Below, in pieces: positions 9,585 to 18,966 of a stretch of 64,000 nt of DNA; within the stretch, counting starts at the first letter, position 1; every line of letters starts with the position of its first letter. Location: the NCBI RefSeq assembly GCF_019511375.1, contig NZ_JAEUAO010000001.1, positions 372,001 through 436,000 of the forward strand, written 5' to 3'. This DNA is from Rhizobium herbae. GTDB lineage: Bacteria; Pseudomonadota; Alphaproteobacteria; Rhizobiales; Rhizobiaceae. A program made the position numbers and the translations under genes. The notes below the pieces were generated by a model that saw nothing but the letters and a program-made list of their open reading frames with translations, did no database searches and had not been told where the DNA came from.

Positions 9585-9812
9585 GCCGACATCAAGCGCC
9601 CTTACTACGCATAGAATCACCCGATTACGACGATTGTAATGCCGGCCGCAAGCCTGCGCAGCGACTTCTCGGCTCGAAGGTTGCCCGTCTCCACAACCCG
9701 ATCAGCCGCCGGATGCTCTACGAATGATGGTTCGTCCAGGCATGAGCGCATTTTCCGAGCGCGTTTACCGATAGCGAAGCAATATCAGGCCAGCCAACGT
9801 CGGCGCCAAAAC

Positions 9813-9840
9813 AAAAAAGGCCGCCCGCAAGCGGACGGCC
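9813..9840 (-). terminator. Terminator after the ATP synthase zeta gene
   Basis: Read on the minus strand: a near-perfect 10-bp stem (GGCCGTCCGC / GCGGGCGGCC, loop TT) followed by six T. It lies 23 bp after the stop of the minus-strand gene at 9864. Confidence 0.82.
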
Positions 9841-9863
9841 TCGCAGGCTTTCGGTGACCCGTA

Positions 9864-10178
9864 TCAGCCGTTCTGGATCTGGGTGACTGCCTCGGAGAGA
9901 AGCTCCAGCATCTTCAGGCGAATGTCGTCTTCAGTCTGGGCGATGCCGGCAGCTTCGAAATCCGCGCGGATCTTGCGCACGACGTCCTCATGTCCAGCTT
10001 CCTCGAAATCGGCGGCGATGACCTCCGTGGCGTAGGCATCGGGATCGCTCTTGCCCAGAAGCCCGGCGGCCCAGAGACCGAGCAGTTTGTTGCGGCGCGC
10101 CCCGGCCTTGAACCGCAGCTCTTCATCCAGCGCAAATTTCGCCTCAAACGCCTTTTCGCGGTCCTGCATACTGGTCAT
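9864..10178 (-). CDS. ATP synthase inhibitor zeta subunit (DUF1476)
   Basis: 104 residues, mostly alpha-helical. It starts MTSMQDREKAFEAKFALDEE, the conserved inhibitory N-terminus of the alphaproteobacterial zeta subunit, which in Paracoccus blocks ATP hydrolysis by F1. RRNKLLGLWAAGLLG and EDDIRLKMLELL are further family features. The start at 10178 has GGGAGA 6-7 bp upstream; an in-frame codon at 10250 is not supported. It is a single-gene unit with its own terminator. Confidence 0.88.
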   Translation of the reverse strand: MTSMQDREKAFEAKFALDEELRFKAGARRNKLLGLWAAGLLGKSDPDAYATEVIAADFEEAGHEDVVRKIRADFEAAGIAQTEDDIRLKMLELLSEAVTQIQNG

Positions 10179-10413
10179 CCGTCGATCTCCCTGAAACCAT
10201 CCCGTAAACAGCTTTTCGCCCCATAAACCAAAAGCCCGCCAAAAGTGCAATGCGAAGTTTTCCGCTTTGACGACTTTCCGTGTTACGCTCCTGCTAATTC
10301 AGGGGATCGGATCAGACGCCGATTGTGAAATAGTTTCTTTTGGGCTATGGACCCGATTAGAAAATGCCAAGGCGCAGCCCAAGAGCGCCGACAACTTATA
10401 GAGAACACTATTG

Positions 10414-11178
10414 ATGAACCGTCGCCGCCGTATTTACGAAGGCAAAGCCAAGATCCTTTATGAGGGTCCTGAGCCGGGTACGCTGATCCAGTTTTTCAAA
10501 GATGACGCAACCGCCTTCAACAAGAAGAAGCACGATGTCATCGACGGCAAGGGCGTGCTCAACAACCGCATTTCCGAATATATCTTCACGCACCTGAACA
10601 GGATCGGCATCCCCACGCATTTCATCCGCCGCCTGAACATGCGCGAGCAGTTGATCAAGGAAGTGGAAATCATTCCGCTGGAGATCGTCGTGCGCAATGT
10701 GGCCGCGGGCTCCCTGTCCAAGCGCCTCGGCATCGAGGAAGGCGTGGTCCTGCCGCGCTCGATCATCGAGTTCTATTACAAGGCCGATGCGCTCGATGAC
10801 CCGATGGTCTCCGAAGAGCACATCACCGCTTTCGGCTGGGCAAGCCCGCAGGAACTCGACGATATCATGGCGCTCGCCATCCGCATCAACGACTTCCTCA
10901 CCGGCCTGTTCCTCGGCGTCGGCATCCAGCTCGTCGATTTCAAGATCGAATGCGGCCGCCTGTTCGAAGGCGACATGATGCGCATCATCTTGGCAGACGA
11001 AATCTCGCCGGACAGCTGCCGTCTGTGGGACGTCGAAACCAAGGAAAAGATGGACAAGGACCGGTTCCGCCGCGACATGGGCGGCCTCGTCGAGGCCTAC
11101 CAGGAAGTGGCTCGCCGTCTTGGCATCATGAACGAGAACGAGCCGCCGCGCGGCACCGGCCCCGTGCTGGTGAAATAA
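10414..11178 (+). CDS. purC: SAICAR synthetase
   Basis: 254 residues. It joins aspartate to CAIR in step 8 of purine synthesis. The N-terminus [15 protein letters not shown] and the [15 protein letters not shown]-type stretch ([15 protein letters not shown]), VDFKIECGR and [12 protein letters not shown] are purC signatures. The ATG at 10414 is preceded in frame by a TTG that I reject. It heads the block purC-purS-11457-11656-purQ, all closely spaced on one strand. Confidence 0.97.
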   Translation: MNRRRRIYEGKAKILYEGPEPGTLIQFFKDDATAFNKKKHDVIDGKGVLNNRISEYIFTHLNRIGIPTHFIRRLNMREQLIKEVEIIPLEIVVRNVAAGSLSKRLGIEEGVVLPRSIIEFYYKADALDDPMVSEEHITAFGWASPQELDDIMALAIRINDFLTGLFLGVGIQLVDFKIECGRLFEGDMMRIILADEISPDSCRLWDVETKEKMDKDRFRRDMGGLVEAYQEVARRLGIMNENEPPRGTGPVLVK

Positions 11179-11194
11179 GCAGGAAAAGACAACA

Positions 11195-11437
11195 GTGATC
11201 AACGCACGCGTAACAGTGACGCTGAAGAACGGCGTTCTCGACCCGCAGGGCAAGGCCATCGAAGGCGCCCTCGGCGCCCTCGGCTTCGACAGCATCGGCC
11301 ACGTCCGCCAGGGGAAGGTCTTTGATCTGCAGATCGACACCGCCGACAAGACAAAGGCCGAAGCCGACCTGAAGGCCATGTGCGAGAAACTTCTGGCAAA
11401 CACGGTGATCGAGAACTACACTATCGCTCTCGACTGA
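11195..11437 (+). CDS. purS: Phosphoribosylformylglycinamidine synthase subunit PurS
   Basis: 80 residues with a GTG start. PurS is the small structural subunit that bridges PurQ and PurL in the three-part FGAM synthase. ARVTVTLKNGVLDPQGKAIEGAL at the N-terminus is the family signature. It lies 16 bp after purC. PurQ follows after two small genes and PurL at 15572, so all three subunits are in the window. Confidence 0.95.
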   Translation: MINARVTVTLKNGVLDPQGKAIEGALGALGFDSIGHVRQGKVFDLQIDTADKTKAEADLKAMCEKLLANTVIENYTIALD

Positions 11438-11456
11438 GGGTTGAAGGAGCAGTCTC

Positions 11457-11663
11457 ATGGGCGACGTGACGAAGGAGATGATCTACGCTGAAGTCGTGGA
11501 ACTTGACCGGCGTCTCGGCGAAACCGTGAGTTCCCTTGAAGAATTGGTCTCCTTCATGAAGGAGACCAATCAGGAACTGGCAGAAGGCCGGGCGCGAACA
11601 GAAGCGCTGAAGCAGGCACTGTTCGGGGATCGCTTCGATCGAGCAGGCGTATTGCATGGCTGA
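11457..11663 (+). CDS. Small coiled-coil protein of unknown function, first of two
   Basis: 68 residues, with AAGGAG about 7 bp before the ATG. It starts MGDVTKEMIYAEVVELDRRLGE and contains a Glu-rich amphipathic helix (SSLEELVSFMKETNQELAEGR). It lies between purS and purQ, and its end overlaps the next gene by 8 bp in another frame. The first residues resemble those of the neighbour (M-G/A-DVT-K/Q-E-x-I). I do not recognise the family. Good ribosome site and tight spacing make it a likely real gene. Confidence 0.65.
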   Translation: MGDVTKEMIYAEVVELDRRLGETVSSLEELVSFMKETNQELAEGRARTEALKQALFGDRFDRAGVLHG

Positions 11664-11913
11664 CGTCACTCAGGAACTCATTCACGAGATACTGCGGCGT
11701 GTGCATGCGCGAGCTGACAAGGCCGATACCGGCATACGCGATCTGCGAAGCGAAATAGGCTCCATAAGACTTTCGTTGCACGCGCACCAGAACGACATCA
11801 ACACGCTATACACAATGCTTCATCAAATAGATGAACGCTTGGAGAGAATAGAAAACCGCCTCGAACTGCGCGAGCTTGCCGAGGCCCAATCCAGGTTTGA
11901 ACCGCACCCATGA
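11656..11913 (+). CDS. Small coiled-coil protein of unknown function, second of two
   Basis: 85 residues. It begins [22 protein letters not shown] and continues as a long helix with heptad-like spacing ([26 protein letters not shown]). This resembles the small coiled-coil proteins found near several rhizobial genes, none with known function. The start overlaps the previous small gene by 8 bp and its stop overlaps the purQ start (ATGA), so it should be translated with the purine genes. Confidence 0.7.
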   Translation: MADVTQELIHEILRRVHARADKADTGIRDLRSEIGSIRLSLHAHQNDINTLYTMLHQIDERLERIENRLELRELAEAQSRFEPHP

Positions 11914-12581
11914 AATCAGCCGTCGTTCAGCTTCCAGGCCTTAATCGTGACCGCGACATGATTGCGGCGCTCACCAAGATTTCCGGCAAGGCGCCGGTGA
12001 CGATCTGGCAGACGGAGACGGATATCCCGGATGTCGACCTGATCGTCATCCCCGGCGGCTTCTCCTATGGCGACTACCTGCGCTGCGGCGCGATCGCCGC
12101 GCGCATGCCGGTGATGCAGGCGATCAAGGCGAAGGCCGAGGCCGGCGTCAAGGTGCTGGGCGTCTGCAATGGTTTCCAGATTCTCGTCGAAGCGGGCCTC
12201 CTGCCGGGCGCGCTGATGCGCAATGCCTCGCTGAAATTCGTCTGCAAGGAAATCCAGCTGGAAGTCGTCAACGCCAATACCGATTTCAGCCGCGCCTACG
12301 AGCAGGGCCAGATCATCCGCTGCCCCGTCGCCCACCATGACGGCAACTATTTTGCCGACGCGGAGACGTTGAGGGCTATCGAAGGCAACGGCCAGGTCGT
12401 TTTCCGCTATGCCGCCGGCACCAATCCGAACGGTTCCATCAACGACATTGCCGGTATCGTCAATGCGAAGGGCAATGTTCTCGGCATGATGCCGCATCCG
12501 GAAAACCTGATCGAGGCTGCTCACGGCGGCGCAGACGGCCGCGGTCTCTTTGCTTCCGCCCTGGATGTAATAGCTGCTTAA
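11910..12581 (+). CDS. purQ: FGAM synthase glutaminase subunit PurQ
   Basis: 223 residues, a class I glutamine amidotransferase that supplies ammonia to PurL. The nucleophile Cys is in GVCNGFQIL (about residues 85-93), and the His-Glu pair is in [10 protein letters not shown] near the C-terminus. [15 protein letters not shown] is characteristic of PurQ. The ATG overlaps the stop of the preceding small gene. Length is normal. Confidence 0.97.
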   Translation: MKSAVVQLPGLNRDRDMIAALTKISGKAPVTIWQTETDIPDVDLIVIPGGFSYGDYLRCGAIAARMPVMQAIKAKAEAGVKVLGVCNGFQILVEAGLLPGALMRNASLKFVCKEIQLEVVNANTDFSRAYEQGQIIRCPVAHHDGNYFADAETLRAIEGNGQVVFRYAAGTNPNGSINDIAGIVNAKGNVLGMMPHPENLIEAAHGGADGRGLFASALDVIAA

Positions 12582-12632
12582 CAATCCGCCTGATAGAAGG
12601 CTCCCACCGAGACGAATCACAGGGGCCTTCCG

Positions 12633-13034
12633 ATGCGCGGCACAGCTTTCATCCGTTTTCTTGCCACTGCCGGCGTGGTCGCCACGCTTGCCGCCGGCTG
12701 CCAATCGGCCAGACCGCCAGCGCCTGCGCAGAACACGGCGGCTCTGCCCACCATGGAACGCGTGGCGCTCGGTGCCAACGCTTGCTGGTTCAAATCCGGC
12801 GACGCAGCCTTCAAGCCATATCGCCTCGCGCCGGAACTCAATTCCTTCTCCGGACGCCCGCGCATCCTGCTCGTCAAGCGAAACTCACCCGAATCACGCC
12901 CGCTCGCCGTCGTCCAGGCGGAAGGACACCCGGCCCGGCTTCAGGCCTTCGGACCGCTGTTCAATGAACCGGTTGGAACGAGAATGGCGACGGACGTGAA
13001 ACGCTGGGCCGCTGGCGGTACCGGCTGCCGATAG
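12633..13034 (+). CDS. Putative lipoprotein of unknown function
   Basis: 133 residues. The N-terminus is a type II signal: basic start, hydrophobic core FLATAGVVATLAAGC, with the lipobox Cys at about residue 23. The mature protein has two further Cys (NACW and the C-terminal TGCR) that could pair. I do not recognise a domain. It stands alone between purQ and the arsC-like gene, with a terminator-like hairpin at 13052. Confidence 0.72.
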   Translation: MRGTAFIRFLATAGVVATLAAGCQSARPPAPAQNTAALPTMERVALGANACWFKSGDAAFKPYRLAPELNSFSGRPRILLVKRNSPESRPLAVVQAEGHPARLQAFGPLFNEPVGTRMATDVKRWAAGGTGCR

Positions 13035-13051
13035 CCGCAGGCACTCTTATC

Positions 13052-13076
13052 ACCGGCTACTTCTCCCGGTTTTTTC
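13052..13076 (+). terminator. Terminator after the lipoprotein gene
   Basis: Short stem ACCGG (13052-13056) / CCGGT (13066-13070), then six T. It starts 18 bp after the lipoprotein stop codon. Confidence 0.65.
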
Positions 13077-13269
13077 GCACTCCACGCTCCAGTTCGAGCG
13101 AACCAGGTGATGAAGCCTGCCTGAAGGCGCCGGATGTTTGCTTGCGGGTTTCATCCCGAAATGCCGTTCTCACCTGTGTCACGAATTTGCGTTACGCCCC
13201 TCAAGCGCGTAGACCGGCTGTTTCAACGAATTCCGTCATTCTCGTGCGTCAACGGTCAAGGGCACATTC

Positions 13270-13617
13270 ATGAGCGTCACGATTTATCACAACAACCGCT
13301 GCAGCACGTCCCGGGCGGTGCTCGAAATGATCCGCGAATCCGGCATCGAGCCGGTCATCGTCGAATACATGAAGACGCCGCCCACCCACGAGCAGATGCT
13401 GGGCCTTCTGTTGGCCATGGACTTGCCACCACGCGCCGTGTTGCGCACGAAAGAAAAAGTCTATCACTCGCTCCACCTCGACGACGAGACCAAGACGGAC
13501 CGGCAGATCCTCGACGCCCTGCTGGCGCACCCCGAACTGATCGAACGTCCGATCGTGGTCAGCGAAAAAGGCGTGGCCATCTGCCGGCCGAAGACGAAGG
13601 TTCTCGACCTTCTCTAG
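13270..13617 (+). CDS. ArsC-like reductase (arsenate reductase / Spx family)
   Basis: 115 residues with a thioredoxin-like ArsC fold. It begins VTIYHNNRCSTSRAVLEMI; the Cys of CSTSR corresponds to the catalytic Cys of glutaredoxin-dependent arsenate reductase. IERPIVVSEKGVAICRPK is the family C-terminal signature. No arsR, arsB or other arsenic genes are nearby, so a general role cannot be excluded. I therefore give the family but no symbol. Confidence 0.85.
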   Translation: MSVTIYHNNRCSTSRAVLEMIRESGIEPVIVEYMKTPPTHEQMLGLLLAMDLPPRAVLRTKEKVYHSLHLDDETKTDRQILDALLAHPELIERPIVVSEKGVAICRPKTKVLDLL

Positions 13618-13631
13618 CCGGCTGGCGACGG

Positions 13632-13883
13632 TCACTTCCAGAACGGTTGCGCGGCTTCGCGCCGCGCCTGCGCCGGCGTCAAGCCGATGTCGGCAAGCTG
13701 ATCATCCGTCAGCTCTGCCAGAGCAAGACGGCTGAGCCGCTTTTCCTCCCGCTCCGCAATCCATGAGATCACCCGTGAGAGCAGGCGCTTTGCCCGTGAC
13801 GTTGCGCCGATGGGTGCCATGATTGTATCGGTCTTCAGCGAGCAAATTGCATCATCTGCAGCACAAATTGTACCCATTGCCAT
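13632..13883 (-). CDS. DUF1127 small protein
   Basis: 83 residues if it starts at 13883 (an ATG two codons later is equally possible). The C-terminal half carries the DUF1127 pattern: W-x3-REEKRLSRLALAELTDDQLADIGLTPAQARREA. In Agrobacterium and other alphaproteobacteria, short DUF1127 proteins influence RNA turnover and phosphate or stress responses. This one has a longer N-terminus than the smallest members. It is divergent from the MocR gene across a motif-rich 85-bp gap. Confidence 0.8.
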   Translation of the reverse strand: MAMGTICAADDAICSLKTDTIMAPIGATSRAKRLLSRVISWIAEREEKRLSRLALAELTDDQLADIGLTPAQARREAAQPFWK

Positions 13884-13968
13884 TACTCCATCAATTGTCA
13901 CCGTCACCTTCGGAATGTTGTATTGTAATAATTGACACAGAAATTGATGCAATGTAGAAATTGTTACC
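13866..13968. promoter_or_regulatory. Repeated AATTGT-(N)-ACC motifs between the DUF1127 and MocR genes
   Basis: Three similar motifs occur on the plus strand: AATTGTACC (13866-13874), AATTGTCACC (13893-13902) and AATTGTTACC (13959-13968). The last ends exactly at the MocR start codon. Related AATTGA sequences lie between them. MocR-type regulators usually bind direct repeats in the gap to the divergent gene, so this is a candidate operator. Confidence 0.4.
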
Positions 13969-15387
13969 ATGACAACTTGGATGCCAGACCCCAGCCTGGG
14001 CCACGGCCCTCTTTACGCGCGGATCGCCGACCAGATCGAGCAGGCGATTGCCGGTGGCATGCTGCCGGCCGGAACGAAATTGCCGCCGCAGCGCAATCTC
14101 GCCTTCGATATCGGTGTGACAATCGGCACAATCGGTCGGGCCTATCATCTGGTGCGCGAACGCGGCCTTGTGAGCGGCGAGGTTGGCCGCGGTACCTACG
14201 TGCTCGACAATGCAGAACTGCGGCCGGCTGAACAGGCCGATCCGATGACCGCGGCACTTGCCGGCACGCGCCCGATCAAGGCTCCACCGGGCAAGCTCCG
14301 CTTCGACAGCACGGCGGCACCGGATATCGGCCAGGGCAAATCGCTCGAAAAGGTGCTGATTGACATCAGCCGCGAACACCACGCCGACATCGCCAGTTAT
14401 GCCCGCGATTTTCCGGCGCACTGGTTCGAGGCGGGCAGCCAGTGGCTTGCCAAGGGCACGTTCAGGCCGCAGCCGGACCGCATCGTGCCGACCCTTGGCG
14501 CGCATGCGGGTGCAGTCGCCGTCATCGCCGCCGTCACTGCTCCAGGCGACAAGATCGCCTTCGAAAACATCACCTATTCGCAGATCAGCCGCAGTGCCGG
14601 GCTGATCGGTCGACGCACGATCCTTCTGCGCACGGACGACTACGGCCTCGACCCGGACGATTTCGAGCGCGTCTGCGCCCAGCAGCACCCGAAACTCGCC
14701 TTCCTGATGCCGACCGCGCAGAACCCGACGGTCGTCACATTGTCACTGGAGCGTCGGCAGGCGATCGCCGACATAGCGCGCCGCTACGGTGTCTGGCTGC
14801 TTGAGGACGATCTCTACGGCGCGATGACGGGCGACATGACGCCGCTTCTGGCCGAGCTTGCGCCGGAGCGGACGTTTCTTGTTGGCGGATTGTCGAAGTC
14901 GGTGGCGGCCGGGGTGCGCGGCGGCTGGGTGGCCTGCCCTCCCCATTTCAGTCAGCGGATCCGTATCGCCCACAAGATGGTGAGCGGCGGCATGCCGTTT
15001 CTGCTCGCCGAACTCTGCGCACGCCTCGTGCTGAGCGGTGAAGCCGCGATCCTGCGCTCGAGAAGCATCGAGGAGATCCGCGCACGCGAGCAGATGGCGC
15101 GTGATATCTTTTCGGGCATCGAATTCAACTCGCATCCGCATGTGCCTTTCCTCTGGCTGAAGCTCTCCGAACCCTGGTTCTCGGGAACCTTCAAGCATGC
15201 GGCTTTCGAAGAGGGCGTGCTGGTCGACGACGAGGACGAGTTCAAGGCCGGGCGGACCGACAGCGTCTTTCATCGGGTGCGGATCGGCTTTTCCTCGCCC
15301 GCCGACCGCAACGAGGTGCGGCGCGGATTCCTGACGCTTCGGCGATTGCTCGACAGCGGCCGTACCGGCTACGACAGCTTCGCCTGA
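13969..15387 (+). CDS. MocR/GntR-type PLP-binding transcriptional regulator
   Basis: 472 residues. An N-terminal GntR winged helix (LYARIADQIEQAIAGGMLP, then LPPQRNLAFDIGVTIGTIGRAY, about residues 15-60) is fused to a fold-type I aminotransferase domain. The PLP lysine is probably in GGLSKSVAAG. Such regulators (PdxR, TauR, GabR relatives) sense a pyridoxal-linked or amino compound. The target is unknown; the divergent DUF1127 gene and the repeated motifs in between suggest autoregulation or local control. Confidence 0.9.
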   Translation: MTTWMPDPSLGHGPLYARIADQIEQAIAGGMLPAGTKLPPQRNLAFDIGVTIGTIGRAYHLVRERGLVSGEVGRGTYVLDNAELRPAEQADPMTAALAGTRPIKAPPGKLRFDSTAAPDIGQGKSLEKVLIDISREHHADIASYARDFPAHWFEAGSQWLAKGTFRPQPDRIVPTLGAHAGAVAVIAAVTAPGDKIAFENITYSQISRSAGLIGRRTILLRTDDYGLDPDDFERVCAQQHPKLAFLMPTAQNPTVVTLSLERRQAIADIARRYGVWLLEDDLYGAMTGDMTPLLAELAPERTFLVGGLSKSVAAGVRGGWVACPPHFSQRIRIAHKMVSGGMPFLLAELCARLVLSGEAAILRSRSIEEIRAREQMARDIFSGIEFNSHPHVPFLWLKLSEPWFSGTFKHAAFEEGVLVDDEDEFKAGRTDSVFHRVRIGFSSPADRNEVRRGFLTLRRLLDSGRTGYDSFA

Positions 15388-15571
15388 TCAGGCCATCGGT
15401 CCGGGCGGCAAGAAGCGCACGATCTCCTGTGTTTTTCCGGCATTTTCCTGTCGCATCCCCGAGTAGCTTCGGCTAAAGAAGCCCCGACGTGATCTCTTTG
15501 TTTTGACGCATCCCCACTGGCAGACGGAGCCTTTGCCGTCCGGGGTGCTCCAACGGACCGAATGGACCCCG

Positions 15572-17803
15572 ATGACCATTTCCAATAGCCGCCCCATCAC
15601 CGCCGACCTGATCGCCTCGCACGGCCTGAAGCCGGATGAGTACCAGCGCATCCTCGACCTGATCGGCCGCGAGCCGACGTTCACGGAACTCGGCATCTTT
15701 TCGGCGATGTGGAACGAGCATTGCTCCTACAAGTCCTCGAAGAAGTGGCTGCGCACGCTGCCGACCACCGGTCCGCGCGTCATCCAAGGCCCGGGCGAGA
15801 ATGCCGGCGTCGTCGATATCGACGACGGCGACGTCGTCGTCTTCAAGATGGAGAGCCACAACCACCCGTCCTATATCGAGCCCTATCAGGGTGCTGCGAC
15901 CGGCGTCGGCGGCATTCTGCGCGATGTCTTCACCATGGGCGCCCGCCCGATCGCCGCCATGAACGCCCTGCGCTTCGGCGCGCCGGATCATCCGAAGACC
16001 CGTCACCTCGTTTCGGGCGTCGTAGCCGGCGTCGGCGGTTATGGCAATTCATTCGGCGTGCCGACCGTCGGCGGCGAGGTCGAGTTCGACGCGCGCTACA
16101 ACGGCAACATCCTCGTCAACGCCTTTGCTGCCGGCCTCGCCAAATCCGACGCGATATTCCTGTCCGAAGCGAAGGGCGTCGGCCTGCCGGTCGTCTATCT
16201 CGGAGCCAAGACCGGCCGCGACGGCGTCGGCGGCGCAACCATGGCGTCAGCCGAATTCGACGAGTCGATCGAGGAGAAGCGCCCGACCGTCCAGGTCGGC
16301 GACCCCTTCACCGAAAAATGCCTGCTCGAAGCCTGCCTCGAACTGATGAAGACCGGTGCTGTCATCGCCATCCAGGACATGGGTGCTGCCGGCCTCACCT
16401 GCTCCGCCGTCGAAATGGGCGCCAAGGGCGATCTCGGAATCGAGTTGCAGCTCGACCAGGTTCCGGTGCGCGAAGAGCGCATGACGGCCTACGAGATGAT
16501 GCTGTCGGAAAGCCAGGAGCGCATGCTCATGGTGCTTGAACCCGCCAAGGAAGAGGTCGCCAAGGCGATCTTCGTCAAATGGGGCCTGGATTTCGCCATC
16601 GTCGGCAAGACCACCGATGACCTGCGTTTCCGCGTCATCCATCAGGGCGAGGAAGTGGCAAACCTGCCGATCAAGGAACTGGGCGACCAGGCTCCGGAAT
16701 ATGATCGTCCCTGGACCCCGGCGAAAACGGCTGCGCCGCTTGCTGCAGACGATATTCCGCAGGCCGATGTGGCCGATGCGGTCCTCTCGCTCGTCGGCTC
16801 CGCTAACAACTCGTCGCGCCGCTGGGTTTATGAACAGTACGACACTCTGATCCAGGGCAATTCGCTGCAACTGCCGGGCGGCGATGCCGGTGTCGTGCGC
16901 GTCGATGGACATCCCACCAAGGCGCTTGCCTTCTCCTCGGACGTGACGCCGCGCTATGTCGAGGCAGATCCGTTCGAAGGCGGCAAGCAGGCCGTTGCCG
17001 AATGCTGGCGCAACATCACCGCGACCGGCGCTCTGCCGCTGGCTGCCACCGACAACCTCAATTTCGGCAATCCGGAACGACCGGAAATCATGAGCCAGTT
17101 CGTCCATGCCATCAAGGGCATTGGTGAAGCCTGCCGCGCGCTCGAATTCCCGATCGTTTCCGGCAACGTCTCGCTCTACAACGAGACGAACGGCCAGGGC
17201 ATCCTGCCGACCCCTACCATCGGCGGCGTCGGCCTGCTCGCCAACTGGTCGCAGATGGCGCGCATCCGTTTTGCGGCCGAAGGTGAACAGATCCTCCTCG
17301 TCGGTGCGCCGGAAGGCCTTGGAACGCATCTCGGTCAGTCCGTCTACCTGCGCGACATCCACGGCCGCACCGACGGCCCCGCCCCGCATGTGGATCTCGC
17401 CCATGAGCGCAAGACCGGCGACTTCGTCCGCAGCCTCATTGTCGAAGGCCTGACGACCGCCGTGCATGATTGCTCCTCGGGCGGACTTGCACTGGCGATT
17501 GCCGAAATGGCGATGGCGTCGGGCATCGGTGCAAAGGTTTCCGCAGTCGCGGGCCGCGATCCGATCCCCGTCTTTTTCGGAGAAGACCAGGGACGCTACG
17601 TCGTCACCGTGAAGCCCGAGCATGCAGACGTCGTCGCCGAGCGGGCAAGGGCTGCGGGCGTGTCGGCGCCCGTGATCGGAACGACCGGCGGTACCGAAGT
17701 CGTGCTCGGCTCGGCCAAGCCGCTCGCCGTCGCGCAATTGCGGTCGGTTCATGAAGCATGGTTCCCGGATTTCATGGAAGGCAGCCTGCCGGAATCAAAC
17801 TGA
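15572..17803 (+). CDS. purL: FGAM synthase large subunit PurL
   Basis: 743 residues, the usual size of the small (three-subunit) type. It is the ATP-dependent catalytic subunit that makes FGAM from FGAR. Visible motifs are [18 protein letters not shown] (about residues 38-55), [18 protein letters not shown], and [16 protein letters not shown] near the end. The ATG at 15572 gives the normal start; a TTG at 15503 would add 23 residues and is rejected. The MocR gene and three others separate it from purQ. Confidence 0.97.
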   Translation: MTISNSRPITADLIASHGLKPDEYQRILDLIGREPTFTELGIFSAMWNEHCSYKSSKKWLRTLPTTGPRVIQGPGENAGVVDIDDGDVVVFKMESHNHPSYIEPYQGAATGVGGILRDVFTMGARPIAAMNALRFGAPDHPKTRHLVSGVVAGVGGYGNSFGVPTVGGEVEFDARYNGNILVNAFAAGLAKSDAIFLSEAKGVGLPVVYLGAKTGRDGVGGATMASAEFDESIEEKRPTVQVGDPFTEKCLLEACLELMKTGAVIAIQDMGAAGLTCSAVEMGAKGDLGIELQLDQVPVREERMTAYEMMLSESQERMLMVLEPAKEEVAKAIFVKWGLDFAIVGKTTDDLRFRVIHQGEEVANLPIKELGDQAPEYDRPWTPAKTAAPLAADDIPQADVADAVLSLVGSANNSSRRWVYEQYDTLIQGNSLQLPGGDAGVVRVDGHPTKALAFSSDVTPRYVEADPFEGGKQAVAECWRNITATGALPLAATDNLNFGNPERPEIMSQFVHAIKGIGEACRALEFPIVSGNVSLYNETNGQGILPTPTIGGVGLLANWSQMARIRFAAEGEQILLVGAPEGLGTHLGQSVYLRDIHGRTDGPAPHVDLAHERKTGDFVRSLIVEGLTTAVHDCSSGGLALAIAEMAMASGIGAKVSAVAGRDPIPVFFGEDQGRYVVTVKPEHADVVAERARAAGVSAPVIGTTGGTEVVLGSAKPLAVAQLRSVHEAWFPDFMEGSLPESN

Positions 17804-17967
17804 CGCGGAATCCAGCGTCCTTGCGCACCGGCTTTCCCGCTGAACCGACCATCAATCTATCGGTGCGCGGAAAGAATGCTGAACGAAAGAAACAGCGGTC
17901 TTTCCGACGCCTGTCCGAGCCCTATCTGGTGGCTCTCACATGAATACGGATGGGTTCAGGGGAACGC

Positions 17968-18723
17968 ATGGGCACAGGTCAAGCGAACTGGTACACACGG
18001 CTGAACAAATTGCGCCGCTCGTGGCGGTATCGCCTGGCTTATCGGCTCACGCGGCCGCAAGCGCCGAAACGGCCCACCCCTTTTCATGGCCCGGCGCTGA
18101 TCGTTGGTTCTGCGCCGGTTTCCAACCTGCCAGACGGATTTGACAGCCGGTTTGCCGTTATTTGCGTCAACGGTTCCCAGGCCGCGACGGCGGGCTGGGG
18201 TATCGACGCGCCGGATGTCACGTTCCTGCAATTCAACCAGGTCGAAGGCAAGGGCGAGCGCGCTGTCGCCGTGCGACGCGCGCTGTCGGGCAAGCGCTGC
18301 GGCATTCTCTACGTCCTGCGCTGGCCGAGGAGCGAGGCACGATTGCGCGAAGGTCTTGCCGCCTTCGACTATGGCTTCAATGAATTGCGGCTCATCGACC
18401 AGTATCACCGAACCCGGCTGGCTGAGGTCGTGCTCGGTCGCGTCGTGCCGGAGAGCGACAACGAATCCAAATTCTCGAACGGTATCACTGCCGTTCTCTA
18501 CGCCATTCACAGCGGCGCAACGGACGTCATCATCACGGGGATCGATCCTTCTTCGGCCGGCCATGTCTACAACGACCTCAAAATGCAGAGGCTGCATTCC
18601 GACACCGACGTAAAAATCCTGATGGAACTGTTGGAACGCGGTTTTCGCCTCTATACAAGTGATCCTCATGTGGCAGAATCGACGGGATTGCCGCTGTGGA
18701 GCAAGAAAGAACTGAGGGAGTGA
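17968..18723 (+). CDS. Uncharacterised protein with sugar-transferase-like features
   Basis: 251 residues from the ATG at 17968, which has AGGGG upstream; an ATG at 17950 is the alternative. After a basic N-terminus comes ALIVGSAPVSNLPDGFDSRFAVICVNGSQ (in two parts, a Rossmann-like nucleotide-binding start). Later, NGITAVLYAIHSGATDVII and TGIDPSSAGHVYND recall the S-G-x-x-A...GID pattern of GT29/GT42 sialyltransferase-like folds. No signal or membrane segment is visible. It is followed 3 bp later by bolA. The family is my inference from pattern only. Confidence 0.6.
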   Translation: MGTGQANWYTRLNKLRRSWRYRLAYRLTRPQAPKRPTPFHGPALIVGSAPVSNLPDGFDSRFAVICVNGSQAATAGWGIDAPDVTFLQFNQVEGKGERAVAVRRALSGKRCGILYVLRWPRSEARLREGLAAFDYGFNELRLIDQYHRTRLAEVVLGRVVPESDNESKFSNGITAVLYAIHSGATDVIITGIDPSSAGHVYNDLKMQRLHSDTDVKILMELLERGFRLYTSDPHVAESTGLPLWSKKELRE

Positions 18724-18726
18724 CGC

Positions 18727-18960
18727 ATGCCGATGACACCGGGCGATATTGAAGACATGATCAAATCCGGTATCCCGGGCGCCAAGGTGACAATCCGGGA
18801 CCTGGCCGGCGACGGCGACCATTATGCCGCCGAAGTCGTGGCAGAGGCCTTTCGCGGCAAGAGCCGGGTTCAACAGCACCAGATGGTCTACAATGCGCTG
18901 AAGGGAAATATGGGCGGTGTTCTGCACGCGCTCGCCCTTCAGACATCTGCACCGGAGTGA
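18727..18960 (+). CDS. BolA family protein
   Basis: 77 residues of the short BolA type. Seen: MTPGDIEDMIKSGIPGAKVTIRD (split start) and the C-terminal RVQQHQMVYNAL with the conserved His used for iron-sulfur ligation. BolA proteins pair with monothiol glutaredoxins to handle 2Fe-2S clusters. grxD is only one gene away at 19331, which supports this role. Confidence 0.92.
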   Translation: MPMTPGDIEDMIKSGIPGAKVTIRDLAGDGDHYAAEVVAEAFRGKSRVQQHQMVYNALKGNMGGVLHALALQTSAPE

Positions 18961-18966
18961 GGTTTT

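Noticed and set aside
9585-9812. Small frames after the RBBP9-like hydrolase
   Set aside because: Short, overlapping, without ribosome sites or recognisable sequence; considered non-coding.
10179-10413. Purine riboswitch or PurR site upstream of purC
   Set aside because: I saw no structure or motif resembling a known purine riboswitch; evidence is insufficient.
17823-17871. Inverted repeat GCGCACCG/CGGTGCGC after purL as a terminator
   Set aside because: The loop is over 30 nt and no T-run follows on either strand, so termination is not supported.
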